Shown: positions 37,684 through 48,397, numbered from the stretch's first letter. The stretch: 64,000 nt of DNA from Rhodobacteraceae bacterium LNNU 3342 (GCA_008711135.1 VUAW01000001.1:124001-188000); one strand, 5' to 3'. Notes: generated from the sequence alone by a model not told the origin. A program made the numbers and translations.

Positions 37684-37708
37684 TCTGACCCAGGATCCAG
37701 AAGACGTG

Positions 37709-37738
37709 AGGGCCGGCATCCGCCGGCCCTTTTCTTTT
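37709..37738 (+). terminator. Rho-independent terminator of the BI-1 gene
   Basis: AGGGCCGGC (37709-37717) and GCCGGCCCT (37722-37730) form a perfect 9-bp stem with loop ATCC, followed by TTTTCTTTT. It lies 26 bp beyond the stop. Confidence 0.9.
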
Positions 37739-37824
37739 GCCTGTCTGGCAGGTTGACGTGCCCCGACGGCTGAAGCCGTACGGCAGACAGGCGTCGGCCA
37801 GACACGCCCAACCCAACCTGCCCC

Positions 37825-37854
37825 AAAGAAAAACCCCGGCTCATGGCCGGGGTT
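37825..37854 (-). terminator. Rho-independent terminator of sdhCDAB
   Basis: AACCCCGGC (37832-37840) and GCCGGGGTT (37846-37854) pair with a 5-base loop; on the minus strand the hairpin is followed by TTTCTTT. It lies 23 bp beyond the sdhB stop. Confidence 0.88.
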
Positions 37855-37876
37855 CTTGCATTCAATGTGGCGGGGA

Positions 37877-38656
37877 TCAGAGAACCCGTTCCACCATCAT
37901 TTTCTTGATTTCCGAGATCGCCTTGGCCGGGTTCAGGCCCTTGGGGCAGGTCTTGGCGCAGTTCATGATCGTGTGGCAGCGGTACAGCTTGAAGGGATCA
38001 TGCAGTTGGTCCAGCCGCTCGCCCGTCGCCTCGTCCCGGCTGTCGATGATCCAGCGATAGGCATGCAGCAGCGCCGCCGGGCCAAGATAGCGGTCGCCGT
38101 TCCACCAGTAGCTCGGGCAGGAGGTGGAGCAGCAGGCACACATCACGCACTCATAGAGCCCGTCGAGCTTCGAGCGATCCTCGATCGACTGGCGCCATTC
38201 CTTGGCCGGGCTGTTGGTCTTGGTTTCAAGCCACGGCATGATGCTGGCGTGCTGCGCATAGAAATGCGTCAGGTCCGGCACCAGGTCCTTGATCACCGGC
38301 ATGTGCGGCAGCGGGTAGATGCGCACATCACCCTTCACGTCCTCCATCCCGTAGATGCAGGCAAGCGTGTTGATCCCGTCGATGTTCATCGCGCAGGACC
38401 CGCAGATACCTTCGCGGCAGGACCGGCGGAAGACCAGCGTCGGGTCGATCTCGTTCTTGATCTTGATCAGCGCGTCCAGGATCATCGGACCGCAGGTGTC
38501 CATGTCCACGAAGTAGGTGTCGACGCGCGGATTTTCCCCGTCATCCGGGTTCCAGCGATAGATGCGGAAGGTGCGCAGGTTGGTCGCGCCCTCCGGCTTG
38601 GGCCAGGTTTTCCCGGTCCGGATCTTGGAGTTCTTGGGCAGGGTCAGTTGGACCAT
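37877..38656 (-). CDS. sdhB: Succinate dehydrogenase iron-sulfur subunit
   Basis: A 259-residue Fe-S subunit of complex II. The 2Fe-2S cluster is ligated by [17 protein letters not shown] (about residues 75-92), and the 4Fe-4S and 3Fe-4S clusters by [16 protein letters not shown] and [17 protein letters not shown]. It passes electrons from SdhA to ubiquinone. GAGGAGG precedes the ATG. It is the last gene of sdhC-sdhD-sdhA-sdhB, 10 bp after sdhA, with a terminator just downstream. Confidence 0.97.
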   Translation of the reverse strand: MVQLTLPKNSKIRTGKTWPKPEGATNLRTFRIYRWNPDDGENPRVDTYFVDMDTCGPMILDALIKIKNEIDPTLVFRRSCREGICGSCAMNIDGINTLACIYGMEDVKGDVRIYPLPHMPVIKDLVPDLTHFYAQHASIMPWLETKTNSPAKEWRQSIEDRSKLDGLYECVMCACCSTSCPSYWWNGDRYLGPAALLHAYRWIIDSRDEATGERLDQLHDPFKLYRCHTIMNCAKTCPKGLNPAKAISEIKKMMVERVL

Positions 38657-38666
38657 CGGTGCCTCC

Positions 38667-40472
38667 TCAATAAACGCGCGCTTTGGGCGCGATCTTGACC
38701 GGATCGATGCCGCCCTCTGCGGGCGACGTCAGCGGATCGAGCTTCACCGGCCGATAGTCCAGCGTCACCTTGGATCCTTCGATCCAGGCGAGGCTATGCT
38801 TGCGCCAGTTCGCGTCGTCGCGGTTCGGATAGTCCTCATGGGCATGGGCGCCCCGGCTTTCCTTGCGCGCCTCAGCCGCGACGATGGTGGCCAGCGCGTT
38901 CGGCATCAGGTTGTCAAGTTCCAGCGTCTCCATCAGGTCGCTGTTCCAGACAAGGCTGCGGTCGGTGACGCGGATGTCGTCCATCTTGCGGGCAACCGCT
39001 TCCATCTTCACGCAGCCTTCGGCCAGCGTCTTGTCGGTACGGAACACGGCCGCGTCCGACTGCATGGTGCGCTGCATTTCCAGCCGCAGTTCCGCCGTGC
39101 CGACATTCCCGTTCGCGTGGCGCAGCGCGTCAAAGTGCGACAGCGCCTTTTCCACGCTGGCCTTGTTCGGCTCGGGGTTGTTTGCGCCCGGCGTGACCAC
39201 CTGTCCCGCCCGGATCGAGGCGGCGCGGCCAAAGACCACGAGGTCGATCAGCGAGTTCGAGCCAAGCCGGTTCGCCCCATGCACGCTGGCACAGGACGCC
39301 TCGCCCACCGCCATCAGGCCAGGGGCAATCGCATCGGGATTGTCCGCGGTCGGGTTCAGCACCTCGCCCCAGTAGTTGGTGGGAATGCCGCCCATGTTGT
39401 AGTGCACGGTCGGCAGAACCGGGATCGGCTCTTTCGTCACGTCCACGCCAGCAAAGATCTTGGCCGATTCCGAAATCCCCGGCAGGCGTTCGTGCAGCGT
39501 TTCCGGCGGCAGGTGGTTCAGGTGCAGGTGGATGTGGTCCCCTTCGGCACCAACACCCCGGCCTTCACGAATTTCCATGGTCATGCAGCGGCTGACCACG
39601 TCGCGGCTCGCAAGGTCCTTGTAGGTGGGCGCATAGCGCTCCATGAACCGTTCGCCTTCCGAGTTCGTCAGGTAGCCCCCCTCGCCCCGCGCGCCTTCGG
39701 TGATCAGGCAGCCCGCGCCATAGATGCCGGTCGGGTGGAACTGCACGAACTCCATGTCCTGAAGCGGCAGGCCAGCGCGGGCGATCATGCCGTTGCCATC
39801 GCCGGTGCAGGTGTGGGCCGAGGTTGCGCTGAAATAGGCGCGGCCATAGCCGCCCGTGGCCAGCACCACCATCTTGGCGTTGAACAGGTGCAGCGTCCCG
39901 TCGGCGAGGTTCCAGGCAAGCACCCCTTGGCAGACACCGTCATCGGACATGATGAGATCGATCGCGAAATACTCGATGTAGAATTCCGCGTTGTTCTTCA
40001 GGCTTTGACCATAAAGCGTGTGCAGGATGGCGTGGCCGGTCCGGTCGGCCACAGCGCAGGTGCGCTGCACCGGCGGGCCTTCACCGAACTGGGTCGTGTG
40101 GCCGCCGAACGGGCGCTGGTAGATCTTGCCTTCCTCGGTCCGGCTGAAGGGCACGCCATAGTGTTCCAGCTCATAGACCGCCTTGGGCGCCTCACGCGCG
40201 AGGTATTCCATCGCGTCGGTGTCGCCCAGCCAGTCAGAGCCCTTCACCGTGTCGTACATGTGCCACTGCCAGTGGTCCGGGCCCATGTTCGAAAGGCTTG
40301 CGGCGATACCACCCTGTGCGGCCACCGTGTGGCTGCGGGTCGGGAAGACCTTGGTCACGCAGGCCGTGCGCAGGCCCTGTTCCGCCATGCCGAGCGTCGC
40401 GCGCAGACCCGCGCCGCCCGCGCCGACCACCACGACGTCATATTGATGCGTCTCGTATTCGTAAGCTGCCAT
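38667..40472 (-). CDS. sdhA: Succinate dehydrogenase flavoprotein subunit
   Basis: A 601-residue flavoprotein oxidising succinate to fumarate. FAD fold [20 protein letters not shown]; the covalent FAD histidine is in [11 protein letters not shown] near residue 48. Catalytic motifs [23 protein letters not shown] and [17 protein letters not shown] match the family. Length is normal (590-605). The gene lies between sdhD and sdhB with gaps near 10 bp. Confidence 0.97.
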   Translation of the reverse strand: MAAYEYETHQYDVVVVGAGGAGLRATLGMAEQGLRTACVTKVFPTRSHTVAAQGGIAASLSNMGPDHWQWHMYDTVKGSDWLGDTDAMEYLAREAPKAVYELEHYGVPFSRTEEGKIYQRPFGGHTTQFGEGPPVQRTCAVADRTGHAILHTLYGQSLKNNAEFYIEYFAIDLIMSDDGVCQGVLAWNLADGTLHLFNAKMVVLATGGYGRAYFSATSAHTCTGDGNGMIARAGLPLQDMEFVQFHPTGIYGAGCLITEGARGEGGYLTNSEGERFMERYAPTYKDLASRDVVSRCMTMEIREGRGVGAEGDHIHLHLNHLPPETLHERLPGISESAKIFAGVDVTKEPIPVLPTVHYNMGGIPTNYWGEVLNPTADNPDAIAPGLMAVGEASCASVHGANRLGSNSLIDLVVFGRAASIRAGQVVTPGANNPEPNKASVEKALSHFDALRHANGNVGTAELRLEMQRTMQSDAAVFRTDKTLAEGCVKMEAVARKMDDIRVTDRSLVWNSDLMETLELDNLMPNALATIVAAEARKESRGAHAHEDYPNRDDANWRKHSLAWIEGSKVTLDYRPVKLDPLTSPAEGGIDPVKIAPKARVY

Positions 40473-40483
40473 CTATGTATTCC

Positions 40484-40864
40484 TCAGGCGCTGAAAGCGA
40501 TCTTGGCCACGGCGAAAACCCCCGCCGCGCCGAGCGCCCAGTTCATGATAGTGTTCAGGACCAGAAGCGTGGTCCGCGCGGGTTTCGTCGGCACGTAATC
40601 CTCGATCACGACCTGAAGGCCCGACATCAGGTGGTTGAAGCCCACGATCAGGAAGACTACGGCCACCAGCGCGTGCCACCAGTTGCCGTAAAGCGCCAGA
40701 ACGGCCTCATGCCCCTGACCCAAGGCGCGGGCGAACGGGAACAGGAACAGGAAAGTCAGCGGAAGAAGCGCGATCGAGCTGAGCCGTTGCTGCCACCAGT
40801 GGCCGACGCCTTCATGCGCCGAACCCAGACCGTGAACGCGTGCGTAATCAGTCTTGAATGCCAT
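40484..40864 (-). CDS. sdhD: Succinate dehydrogenase membrane anchor subunit
   Basis: A 126-residue membrane anchor with three helices: SSIALLPLTFLFLFPFARALG, ALVAVVFLIVGFNHLMSGLQVVIEDYV and LLVLNTIMNWALGAAGVFAVAK. NHLMSGLQVVIEDY, with its His and Tyr, is the quinone/heme-side motif. ATG 40864 has GCAGGAAC ahead and gives MAFKTDYARVHGLGSA, the usual alphaproteobacterial start. It lies 10 bp after sdhC. Confidence 0.93.
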   Translation of the reverse strand: MAFKTDYARVHGLGSAHEGVGHWWQQRLSSIALLPLTFLFLFPFARALGQGHEAVLALYGNWWHALVAVVFLIVGFNHLMSGLQVVIEDYVPTKPARTTLLVLNTIMNWALGAAGVFAVAKIAFSA

Positions 40865-40874
40865 GTTCCTGCCC

Positions 40875-41264
40875 TCAGACAAAGAAAAGCGTGATCACGG
40901 TCATGACGACCGATCCTGCGACTGCGGCCCAGCCGGTGCTGTGTACGGCGTTCATTTCCATGCCGCGGCCCATATCCCACATCAGGTGGCGAATGCCGTT
41001 GAGCGTGTGGAACCACAGCGCCCAGAGCGACCCGACCAGTACCAGCGTTCCGATCCACGACGTAAGGACCCAGTCGGCGCGGGCAAAGGCCTGCGGCGAA
41101 ATGGCCGCCGCCGCGAGCCACCAAACCACGAGGATAGCCGCAAGCAACAGCGCCACACCTGTGATGCGGTGCATGATCGACAGGACCGAGGTGATCTGGG
41201 GTCGGTAATATGGCCCGATCATGAAGGGAGAGAGCGGGCGGTTGCCCCGGTTGACATCTGCCAT
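40875..41264 (-). CDS. sdhC: Succinate dehydrogenase cytochrome b556 subunit
   Basis: A 129-residue cytochrome b subunit with three helices. RPLSPFMIGPYYRPQITSVLSIMHRITG is the SdhC signature (quinone-site Ser/Arg and start of helix I). HTLNGIRHLMWDMGRG in helix II carries the heme-ligand His. ATG 41264 is chosen over an upstream start at 41318 because MADVNRGNRPLSP is the usual N-terminus. First gene of the sdh operon; paired GTGATCAC sites lie 159-187 bp upstream. Confidence 0.95.
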   Translation of the reverse strand: MADVNRGNRPLSPFMIGPYYRPQITSVLSIMHRITGVALLLAAILVVWWLAAAAISPQAFARADWVLTSWIGTLVLVGSLWALWFHTLNGIRHLMWDMGRGMEMNAVHSTGWAAVAGSVVMTVITLFFV

Positions 41265-41422
41265 GGTCGGTTCCCTCTTGGTCTGGCAGGCCCGGCGCGC
41301 GCGCGGGCTGGCTTTCATCGCGCCATCAATAGCGATTTTTACCGGCGAGTCACGCCCGCAAAGCCACCGAGGCCGAGGAAAAGCCCCTTATTTTAGCGGT
41401 AGCTGGCGAAAAAATCAGGTTT

Positions 41423-41451
41423 GTGATCACGGCATTTATGGCCGTGATCAC
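41423..41451. promoter_or_regulatory. Paired GTGATCAC operators upstream of sdhCDAB
   Basis: Two copies of the palindrome GTGATCAC (41423-41430 and 41444-41451) lie 21 bp apart centre to centre, two helical turns, within a larger inverted repeat (GTGATCACGGC and GGCCGTGATCAC). Left flank is TTT. A candidate -10 (TAAAAT, minus strand) follows downstream, placing the sites at or just above the promoter. The same arrangement recurs before sucC. Confidence 0.7.
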
Positions 41452-41457
41452 ACTTTG

Positions 41458-42105
41458 TCACTGCGCGAGGTCGAAGGTGACCGTGCCCGACAGGACGATG
41501 CGCCCGGCCGAGATCGTGCTGTCATGATACCGCACGTCCACGCCCAGGTAGTCGGTGAGGTTGTAGCCCGCGCCAACGTTCCAGAAGTTCGCGCTGTAGG
41601 CTTCGGTGCGCCCGAATTCGCCCGAGAGCGAGACGCCCTGGAAGGTTTCATAGCCTACGAGCACGCTCGCCCGCATGTTCCGCGCTTGGGTGTCATAGCC
41701 AAGGTCGGTGCCTAGGCTGAAGCCGTCCGCCATCGTGCCGGTCAACGTTGCGACGAGTTCGCCGCCGATGTCGCCGCTACGGTCATAGAAATAACGGGCA
41801 TAGCCGACGTCATAGCCAAAGCCGCCGAATGTCTCGCCACGGTAGCCGACGTACAGGTCAACCTCGGTGCGGTCATCGCTTTCGGCGAATTTAACGTTCG
41901 ACGCCCAGATACCAGCGTAGAAGCCCATCGACTCGACCTCGACCCACGGCTGGAAGGCCGGGTTGCCTTGCGTCTGGGTGACGCCAGTCACCATGTAGTC
42001 GGTGGTCAGCGTGGCGCCGCCGGAAACGGCAACTTGAGCCGAAGCCGCGCCCGCAACAGCGCAAAAGCCCGCCGCGCAGGCGAGCGCCGTCAGATTGAAT
42101 TTCAT
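41458..42105 (-). CDS. TorF-family putative porin
   Basis: A 215-residue outer-membrane beta-barrel candidate. Signal peptide MKFNLTALACAAGFCAVAGAASA with cleavage before QVAVSGG. The mature part has alternating amphipathic strands typical of the TorF/Gcw_chp family: ATLTTDYMVTGVTQTQGNPAFQP, GFYAGIWASNVKF, EVDLYVGYRGE and the terminal IVLSGTVTFDLAQ. The C-terminus is not the canonical aromatic residue of Omp85 substrates. It is transcribed toward sdhC and ends 194 bp before it. Confidence 0.85.
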   Translation of the reverse strand: MKFNLTALACAAGFCAVAGAASAQVAVSGGATLTTDYMVTGVTQTQGNPAFQPWVEVESMGFYAGIWASNVKFAESDDRTEVDLYVGYRGETFGGFGYDVGYARYFYDRSGDIGGELVATLTGTMADGFSLGTDLGYDTQARNMRASVLVGYETFQGVSLSGEFGRTEAYSANFWNVGAGYNLTDYLGVDVRYHDSTISAGRIVLSGTVTFDLAQ

Positions 42106-42199
42106 TGTTCCCTCTCTGGTTGATTATAGTCCGGCTGTTTCACCACGATTCCCGCACAACAGGAAGCGCCGCATCGGCTTACCAGCACATTTTTCAGAA

Positions 42200-43231
42200 T
42201 TAGTCACGCCGTGGCATCAGCGCCCAATAATCCAGATCCAGCAGCACATGCGGCAGGTGCTTGCCATCGGCGTCCAGCCGCCCGTCCTCATGCCCGCGGG
42301 TCGCGACCAGCCGCAGCCGGATCGCGCCCACGCCGGGCGCCTCCATCACAGCCTTGTCCAGCACTTCTGACCGGGCAAAGACGGTATCGCCGGCAAAGCA
42401 TGGGTTTGCATGGGTGCCGCCGTTCAGCGCCACGATAAGCTGCGCGTTCGCCAGCCCGTTGAACGACAGCGCCCGCGCGAGCGAGATGACATGGCCGCCA
42501 TAGATCAGCCGCCGCCCGTCCGGCCGGTGGGTCGCGTCGAAATGGACCTTGGCCGTGTTCTGCCACAGACGAGTGGCCAGCATATGCTCTGCCTCCTCGA
42601 CCGTGACGCCGTCGACGTGGTCGATACGTTCGCCCACCTCGTAATCGTCCCAGGCATGCGGCTCTCCGGCCAAGGCGAAGTCATAGCGGCTGAAGTCGAG
42701 CCCCTCGGGCACCGTCAGGTCCGCAGCCTCCACCACGGGCGCCAGTTCCGGCACCGTAGTTTCGGCGATCGGCGCATCCGCGTCGCGCTTGCGGACCATG
42801 ACCCAGCGCACGTAGCTGAGCACGGTTTCCCCCCGCTGGTTTTCACCCCGGGTACGGACCCAGACCACGCCCGCCTTGCCGTTCGACGTGGGGCGCAGCC
42901 CGATCACCTCGGAATAGGCGCGCAGCGTGTCGCCGGGCCAGACCGGCCGCAGGAAGCGCCCTTCGGCATAGCCCAGGTTGGCCACCGCGTTCAGGGAAAT
43001 GTCCGGCACCGTCTTGCCGAACACCAGGTGAAAGGCCGCCAGATCATCCAGCGGCGCCGCCCGCAGCCCCGAGGCGCGGGCGAACTCATCCGACGAATGC
43101 AGCGCGTGGCGCGCCGGATAAAGCGCGTGGTAAAGCGCGCGCTCCCCCCCGGACACGGTACGCGGCACAGCATGGGCGATCACTTCGCCCAGCCGATAAT
43201 CCTCGAAAAACCGTCCGGGGTTGGTCTTCAT
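42200..43231 (-). CDS. mch: Mesaconyl-CoA (2-methylfumaryl-CoA) hydratase
   Basis: A 343-residue double hot-dog MaoC-type hydratase, the same length as R. sphaeroides Mch, that interconverts mesaconyl-CoA and beta-methylmalyl-CoA in the ethylmalonyl-CoA pathway. Two dehydratase repeats: FFEDYRLGEVIAHAVPRTVS through FLRPVWPGDTLRAYSEVIGLR, then WDDYEVGERIDHVDGVTVEEAEH through IYGGHVISLARALSFNGL and GGTHANPCFAGDTVFARSEVL. The start overlaps the DUF1737 stop by one base. Position in one unit with mcl2 strongly supports this substrate over a generic enoyl-CoA hydratase. Confidence 0.9.
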   Translation of the reverse strand: MKTNPGRFFEDYRLGEVIAHAVPRTVSGGERALYHALYPARHALHSSDEFARASGLRAAPLDDLAAFHLVFGKTVPDISLNAVANLGYAEGRFLRPVWPGDTLRAYSEVIGLRPTSNGKAGVVWVRTRGENQRGETVLSYVRWVMVRKRDADAPIAETTVPELAPVVEAADLTVPEGLDFSRYDFALAGEPHAWDDYEVGERIDHVDGVTVEEAEHMLATRLWQNTAKVHFDATHRPDGRRLIYGGHVISLARALSFNGLANAQLIVALNGGTHANPCFAGDTVFARSEVLDKAVMEAPGVGAIRLRLVATRGHEDGRLDADGKHLPHVLLDLDYWALMPRRD

Positions 43232-43434
43232 CACAGCGCCCCGAGCTTCACGTCCGGATGATAAGTGCCCGGCACCTCTTTCACGACGGCCTGGGCGCAG
43301 CGCATCCGCCCGGTCGTCGCATCAAAGCCATAGGCCGGGTCGCCGTAAAGCTCCCACCCCTTGCTCAGTGCTTCGGTCACCTTGTGGCAGAAGGCTGAGG
43401 TGTCATCCTCGGTCAGAAGTCGATAGGCTTTCAA
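43231..43434 (-). CDS. DUF1737 small protein (TTG start)
   Basis: A 67-residue protein, mostly hidden inside a longer frame. The TTG at 43434 follows a GGAGG Shine-Dalgarno by eight bases, giving MKAYRLLTEDDTSAFCHKV, then TEALSKGWELYGDPAYGFD, the DUF1737 pattern, a short wHTH-like or hot-dog-edge domain of unknown role. Start overlaps the NnrU gene stop and stop overlaps the mch start, so it is embedded in the mcl2-nnrU-DUF1737-mch unit. An ATG just upstream is out of frame. Confidence 0.78.
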   Translation of the reverse strand: MKAYRLLTEDDTSAFCHKVTEALSKGWELYGDPAYGFDATTGRMRCAQAVVKEVPGTYHPDVKLGAL

Positions 43435-43988
43435 TTCATCCCTCCGGGAAATGGCCAGACGCCAAGGGCGATGTGGATGCCGGTGATCGCGGCGAAGACG
43501 ACAAGGGTGATGACGGCCAGCCGGATGTCCCCTGCCAGCGTTCCGCCCGTCCACCGCGCGGGGGCCGGATCGGCCCGGTTGATCATGGCGATGGAAATCA
43601 CCGCCCAAAGGCCCAGCGTCCCGAACAGGATCACCGAAGCCAAGTCGCCGTTCACCAGAAGATGCGCCACCGACCAGACGATCACCGCCGTCAGCATCGG
43701 GTGCCGCAGCCGCCCGCGCAGCCTGCTCTTGGAATGGGCGGAGCCCAGCAGCCCCACGGCCACCAGCATCATCAGGTTGTTGAGATGCACCGTCCATTCC
43801 GGCGGCGCATAGACGTGGATGTAGTCCGTCCCCCGGTACCCGATGATGATGAGCACAAGGCCCACTGCGATCAGGACCGCCTCGACCGCGCGTGCCGGGT
43901 TGCCCATTCGCGCCCGTGCGCCTGGGGCAAGCCGCTTGAACCAATGCGCCCCGATCCAGAGCGCAAGTCCCAGTATCAGCCAGATCAT
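43431..43988 (-). CDS. NnrU family membrane protein
   Basis: A 185-residue inner-membrane protein with about five helices. MIWLILGLALWIGAHWFKRLAPGAR at the N-terminus and PEWTVHLNNLMMLVAVGLLGSAHSKSRLRGRLRHPMLTAVIVWSVAHLLVNGDL are the NnrU pattern. NnrU was named in denitrifiers and resembles isoprenylcysteine methyltransferases and the 15-cis-zeta-carotene isomerase Z-ISO. Its start overlaps the mcl2 stop by four bases. Biochemical role here unknown; heme binding is plausible from the Z-ISO relation. Confidence 0.85.
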   Translation of the reverse strand: MIWLILGLALWIGAHWFKRLAPGARARMGNPARAVEAVLIAVGLVLIIIGYRGTDYIHVYAPPEWTVHLNNLMMLVAVGLLGSAHSKSRLRGRLRHPMLTAVIVWSVAHLLVNGDLASVILFGTLGLWAVISIAMINRADPAPARWTGGTLAGDIRLAVITLVVFAAITGIHIALGVWPFPGGMN

Positions 43989-44842
43989 TCGCCTTCCAGT
44001 TCTGCTATCGCCGCGGCCCGCGCCAAAGTCTGCCGCGCCGTGAAGATATGCAGATTTTCAACAATCTTGCCATCCACAACCGCAACCCCCTGCCCGGCCG
44101 CCTCGGCCTCGGCAAAGGCTTCTATCTGGCGGCGGGCGAGGTCGATCTCCTCCGGCTCTGGGGCATAGACCTGGTTGGCGACGTCAAGCTGCGCCGGGTG
44201 GATCAGGGTCTTGCCGTCGAACCCCATGTCGCGGCCCTGCTGGCATTCCGCCCGAAGCCCCTCTTCGTCCTTGAAGGCATTGTAGACCCCGTCCACGCAG
44301 ATCAGCCCCTGCGCCCGCGCCGCAAGCAGGCACATCTGAAGACTGGTCAGCAGCGGCAGGCGGTCCGGGCGAAAGCGGCAGCCAAGCTCCTTGGCAAGAT
44401 CGTTCGTGCCCAGCACGAATCCTGCCATGCGCGGGTGGGCGGCAATGGCACCCGCGTTGAGGATGCCGAGCGGCGTTTCCATCATCGCCCAGATCGGCAG
44501 CGCGGGCAGTACCTGCGCGGCACGCTCCACATCCTCCGGGCTGCTCACCTTGGGCAGCAGCACACCGTCGACCTGCGCCCCCTTCAGCGACGCAAGATCG
44601 TCGTCGCCCCATGGCGTGTCCGCGCCGTTCACCCGCACGATCCGGGCGCGGCGCCCATAATCCCGTTCAGCGAGGACCCGGACCAGAAGGTCGCGCGCTC
44701 GCGGCTTTTCATCGGCTGCAACCGCGTCTTCCAAATCAAAGATGATCGCGTCGGTCGGCAGATCCTGCGCCTTTTCCAGCGCCCGTTCCTTTGAAGCGGG
44801 AATGTAAAGCATCGAACGGAAGGGGCGCGTACGCGGGTCCAT
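43985..44842 (-). CDS. mcl2: (3S)-malyl-CoA thioesterase, CitE-like
   Basis: A 285-residue HpcH/HpaI (CitE-like) TIM-barrel protein. RSMLYIPASKERALEKAQDLPTDAIIFDLEDAV, then ARIVRVNGADTPWGDDDL, VDGVLLPKVSSPEDVE and AMMETPLGILNAGAIAAHP are family motifs with the Arg, Glu and Asp of the Mg2+ site. In R. sphaeroides the paralogue beside mch hydrolyses (3S)-malyl-CoA to malate (Mcl2), while the lyase Mcl1 is elsewhere. ATG 44842 has GGAGGAATC. The alternative is a malyl-CoA lyase; length (285 rather than about 318) favours Mcl2. Confidence 0.85.
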   Translation of the reverse strand: MDPRTRPFRSMLYIPASKERALEKAQDLPTDAIIFDLEDAVAADEKPRARDLLVRVLAERDYGRRARIVRVNGADTPWGDDDLASLKGAQVDGVLLPKVSSPEDVERAAQVLPALPIWAMMETPLGILNAGAIAAHPRMAGFVLGTNDLAKELGCRFRPDRLPLLTSLQMCLLAARAQGLICVDGVYNAFKDEEGLRAECQQGRDMGFDGKTLIHPAQLDVANQVYAPEPEEIDLARRQIEAFAEAEAAGQGVAVVDGKIVENLHIFTARQTLARAAAIAELEGE

Positions 44843-46106
<1,264 letters not shown>

Positions 46107-46123
46107 AGCTGCTGAAAAGGTTT

Positions 46124-46152
46124 GTGATCACACGTTGAAAAACAGTGATCAC
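46124..46152. promoter_or_regulatory. Paired GTGATCAC operators upstream of sucCD
   Basis: GTGATCAC at 46124-46131 and at 46145-46152, 21 bp apart centre to centre, with outer flanks TTT and AAA making TTTGTGATCAC and GTGATCACAAA a near-perfect inverted pair. They lie 110-138 bp before the sucC ATG. Candidate promoter TTGAAA (46202) to AATAGC downstream. Confidence 0.72.
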
Positions 46153-46261
46153 AAACCGCGCGAAAAACCGCGCAAACACCTCCCCCTTGCCGAATTCCAT
46201 TTGAAAGTCGCGCCGCTTGTGCCAATAGCAGCGACAAAATGCAGCAAGATGGGACAGTTTC

Positions 46262-47455
46262 ATGAACATTCATGAATACCAGGCGAAGGCCCTGCTTCGC
46301 AGCTACGGAGTACCCGTATCCGACGGGCGCGTGGTGCTGAGGGCAGAAGAGGCCAAGACCGCCGCGGGCGAACTCGACGGCCCGCTTTGGGTGGTCAAAG
46401 CCCAGATCCACGCCGGTGGCCGCGGCAAAGGCCACTTCAAGGAAGCCGGTGCCGGTGAAAAAGGCGGCGTCCGTCTTGCCAAGTCGGTCGAGGAAGCTGC
46501 CGAGTTGACGCAGCAGATGCTGGGCCGCACGCTGGTCACGCACCAGACCGGCCCGGCCGGGAAGCAGGTCAACCGCATCTACATCGAAGACGGTTCCGAC
46601 ATCGCGCGCGAACTCTACCTCGCGCTGCTGGTGGACCGTTCGACCAGCCGCATCTCGTTCGTCGTGTCCACCGAAGGCGGCATGGACATCGAGGAAGTGG
46701 CAGCCCACACCCCCGAAAAGATCCTGTCGTTCAGCGTCGATCCCGCTGCCGGCATCCAGGGCTACCACGGCCGCCGCGTCGCCTTTGCCCTTGGGCTGGA
46801 GGGCAAGCTGGTCAAGCAGTGCGTGGACCTGATCAACAAGCTCTACAAGCTCTTCGTCGAAAAAGACGCAGAGATGCTGGAGATCAACCCGCTGATCGTC
46901 ACCACCGACGGCGACCTCAAGTGCCTCGACGCCAAGATGGGCTTCGACTCCAACTCGCTTTATCGCCAGCCGGAAATCCTGAGCCTGCGCGACGAGACCG
47001 AGGAAGACCCGAAGGAACTCGCCGCGTCCAAGTTCGACCTGAACTACATCGCGCTGGACGGTGAGATCGGCTGCATGGTGAACGGCGCGGGTCTTGCTAT
47101 GGCCACGATGGACATCATCAAGCTCTACGGTGCCGAACCGGCCAACTTCCTTGACGTCGGCGGCGGCGCCACGAAGGAAAAGGTGACCGAGGCCTTCAAG
47201 ATCATCACGTCGGACCCGAACGTGAAGGGCATCCTGGTCAACATCTTCGGCGGCATCATGCGCTGCGACATCATCGCCGAGGGCGTTCTCGCCGCGGTGA
47301 AGGAAGTGGGTCTTCAGGTCCCGCTGGTTGTGCGCCTTGAAGGCACCAACGTCGAACTGGGCAAGGAGATCATCCGGAACTCCGGCCTGAACGTGATCGC
47401 TGGCGACAACCTCAGCGACGCCGCACAGAAGATCGTGAAAGCGGTGAAAGGGTAA
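46262..47455 (+). CDS. sucC: Succinate-CoA ligase beta subunit
   Basis: A 397-residue ATP-grasp subunit (succinyl-CoA to succinate with NTP formation). [19 protein letters not shown] at the N-terminus, [19 protein letters not shown] for nucleotide binding, and [30 protein letters not shown] near the active-site interface are diagnostic. GGGACAG lies before the ATG. Operon with sucD, three bases apart. It drains succinyl-CoA arriving from both 2-oxoglutarate and methylmalonyl-CoA. Confidence 0.97.
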   Translation: MNIHEYQAKALLRSYGVPVSDGRVVLRAEEAKTAAGELDGPLWVVKAQIHAGGRGKGHFKEAGAGEKGGVRLAKSVEEAAELTQQMLGRTLVTHQTGPAGKQVNRIYIEDGSDIARELYLALLVDRSTSRISFVVSTEGGMDIEEVAAHTPEKILSFSVDPAAGIQGYHGRRVAFALGLEGKLVKQCVDLINKLYKLFVEKDAEMLEINPLIVTTDGDLKCLDAKMGFDSNSLYRQPEILSLRDETEEDPKELAASKFDLNYIALDGEIGCMVNGAGLAMATMDIIKLYGAEPANFLDVGGGATKEKVTEAFKIITSDPNVKGILVNIFGGIMRCDIIAEGVLAAVKEVGLQVPLVVRLEGTNVELGKEIIRNSGLNVIAGDNLSDAAQKIVKAVKG

Positions 47456-47458
47456 ACC

Positions 47459-48343
47459 ATGGCCGTTCTTATCAACGAAAACACCAAAGTCATCTGCCAA
47501 GGTTTTACCGGCAGCCAGGGCACCTTCCATTCGGAACAGGCCATCGCCTATGGCACCAAGATGGTTGGCGGCGTGACGCCCGGCAAAGGTGGCACCACTC
47601 ACCTGAACCTGCCCGTCTTCAACTCGGTCCACGAAGCGAAAGCCGTGACCGAGGCGAATGCCACGGTGATCTACGTGCCGCCGCCGTTCGCAGCGGACTC
47701 GATCCTTGAAGCAATCGACGCAGAGATGGAACTGATCGTCTGCATCACCGAGGGGATTCCGGTCCTTGACATGATGAAGGTCAAGCGCGCGCTGCAGAAC
47801 TCGAAGGCGACGCTGATCGGCCCGAACTGCCCCGGGGTCATCACGCCGGACGCCTGCAAGATCGGCATCATGCCGGGTCACATCCACCGTCGCGGCAGCG
47901 TCGGGGTTGTCTCGCGCTCGGGTACGCTTACCTATGAAGCCGTGAAACAGACGTCCGACGTTGGCCTGGGCCAGTCCACCTGCGTGGGCATTGGCGGCGA
48001 CCCGATCAAGGGAACCGAGCATCTCGACGTGCTCGAGTGGTTCCTTGCGGACGACGAAACCGAATCCATCATCATGATCGGCGAAATCGGCGGCTCGGCC
48101 GAGGAAGAAGCCGCGCAGTTCCTGAAGGATGAAGCAAAGCGGGGCCGGAAGAAACCGGTCGCGGGCTTCATCGCAGGCCGCACGGCGCCTCCGGGCCGCC
48201 GCATGGGCCATGCCGGGGCGATCGTCGCCGGCGGCAAGGGCGGCGCCGAAGACAAGATCGAAGCAATGAAATCCGCCGGCATCATCGTGGCCGACAGCCC
48301 CGCAGGGCTGGGCGAGGCGGTGCTGAAGGCAATCGGCAAGTAA
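47459..48343 (+). CDS. sucD: Succinate-CoA ligase alpha subunit
   Basis: A 294-residue CoA-binding subunit. [29 protein letters not shown] binds CoA; the phosphorylated active-site His is in [14 protein letters not shown] near residue 252; [20 protein letters not shown] is conserved. Start follows AAAGGGTAAACC. A strong hairpin lies between it and sucA. Confidence 0.97.
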   Translation: MAVLINENTKVICQGFTGSQGTFHSEQAIAYGTKMVGGVTPGKGGTTHLNLPVFNSVHEAKAVTEANATVIYVPPPFAADSILEAIDAEMELIVCITEGIPVLDMMKVKRALQNSKATLIGPNCPGVITPDACKIGIMPGHIHRRGSVGVVSRSGTLTYEAVKQTSDVGLGQSTCVGIGGDPIKGTEHLDVLEWFLADDETESIIMIGEIGGSAEEEAAQFLKDEAKRGRKKPVAGFIAGRTAPPGRRMGHAGAIVAGGKGGAEDKIEAMKSAGIIVADSPAGLGEAVLKAIGK

Positions 48344-48349
48344 ATCTCA

Positions 48350-48379
48350 ACTCCGCGCCATCACGGGATGGCGCGGAGT
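48350..48379 (+). other. Intercistronic hairpin between sucD and sucA
   Basis: ACTCCGCGCCAT (48350-48361) and ATGGCGCGGAGT (48368-48379) form a perfect 12-bp stem with a six-base loop, starting 6 bp after the sucD stop and ending 18 bp before the sucA ATG. No T-run follows, so it is not a standard terminator; an RNA processing or stability element is more likely. Confidence 0.7.
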
Positions 48380-48397
48380 CCCACATTCAGGTGCACC

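Noticed and set aside
38562-40598. A 678-codon open frame antisense to sdhA
   Set aside because: Shadow of sdhA, whose motifs are complete on the other strand.
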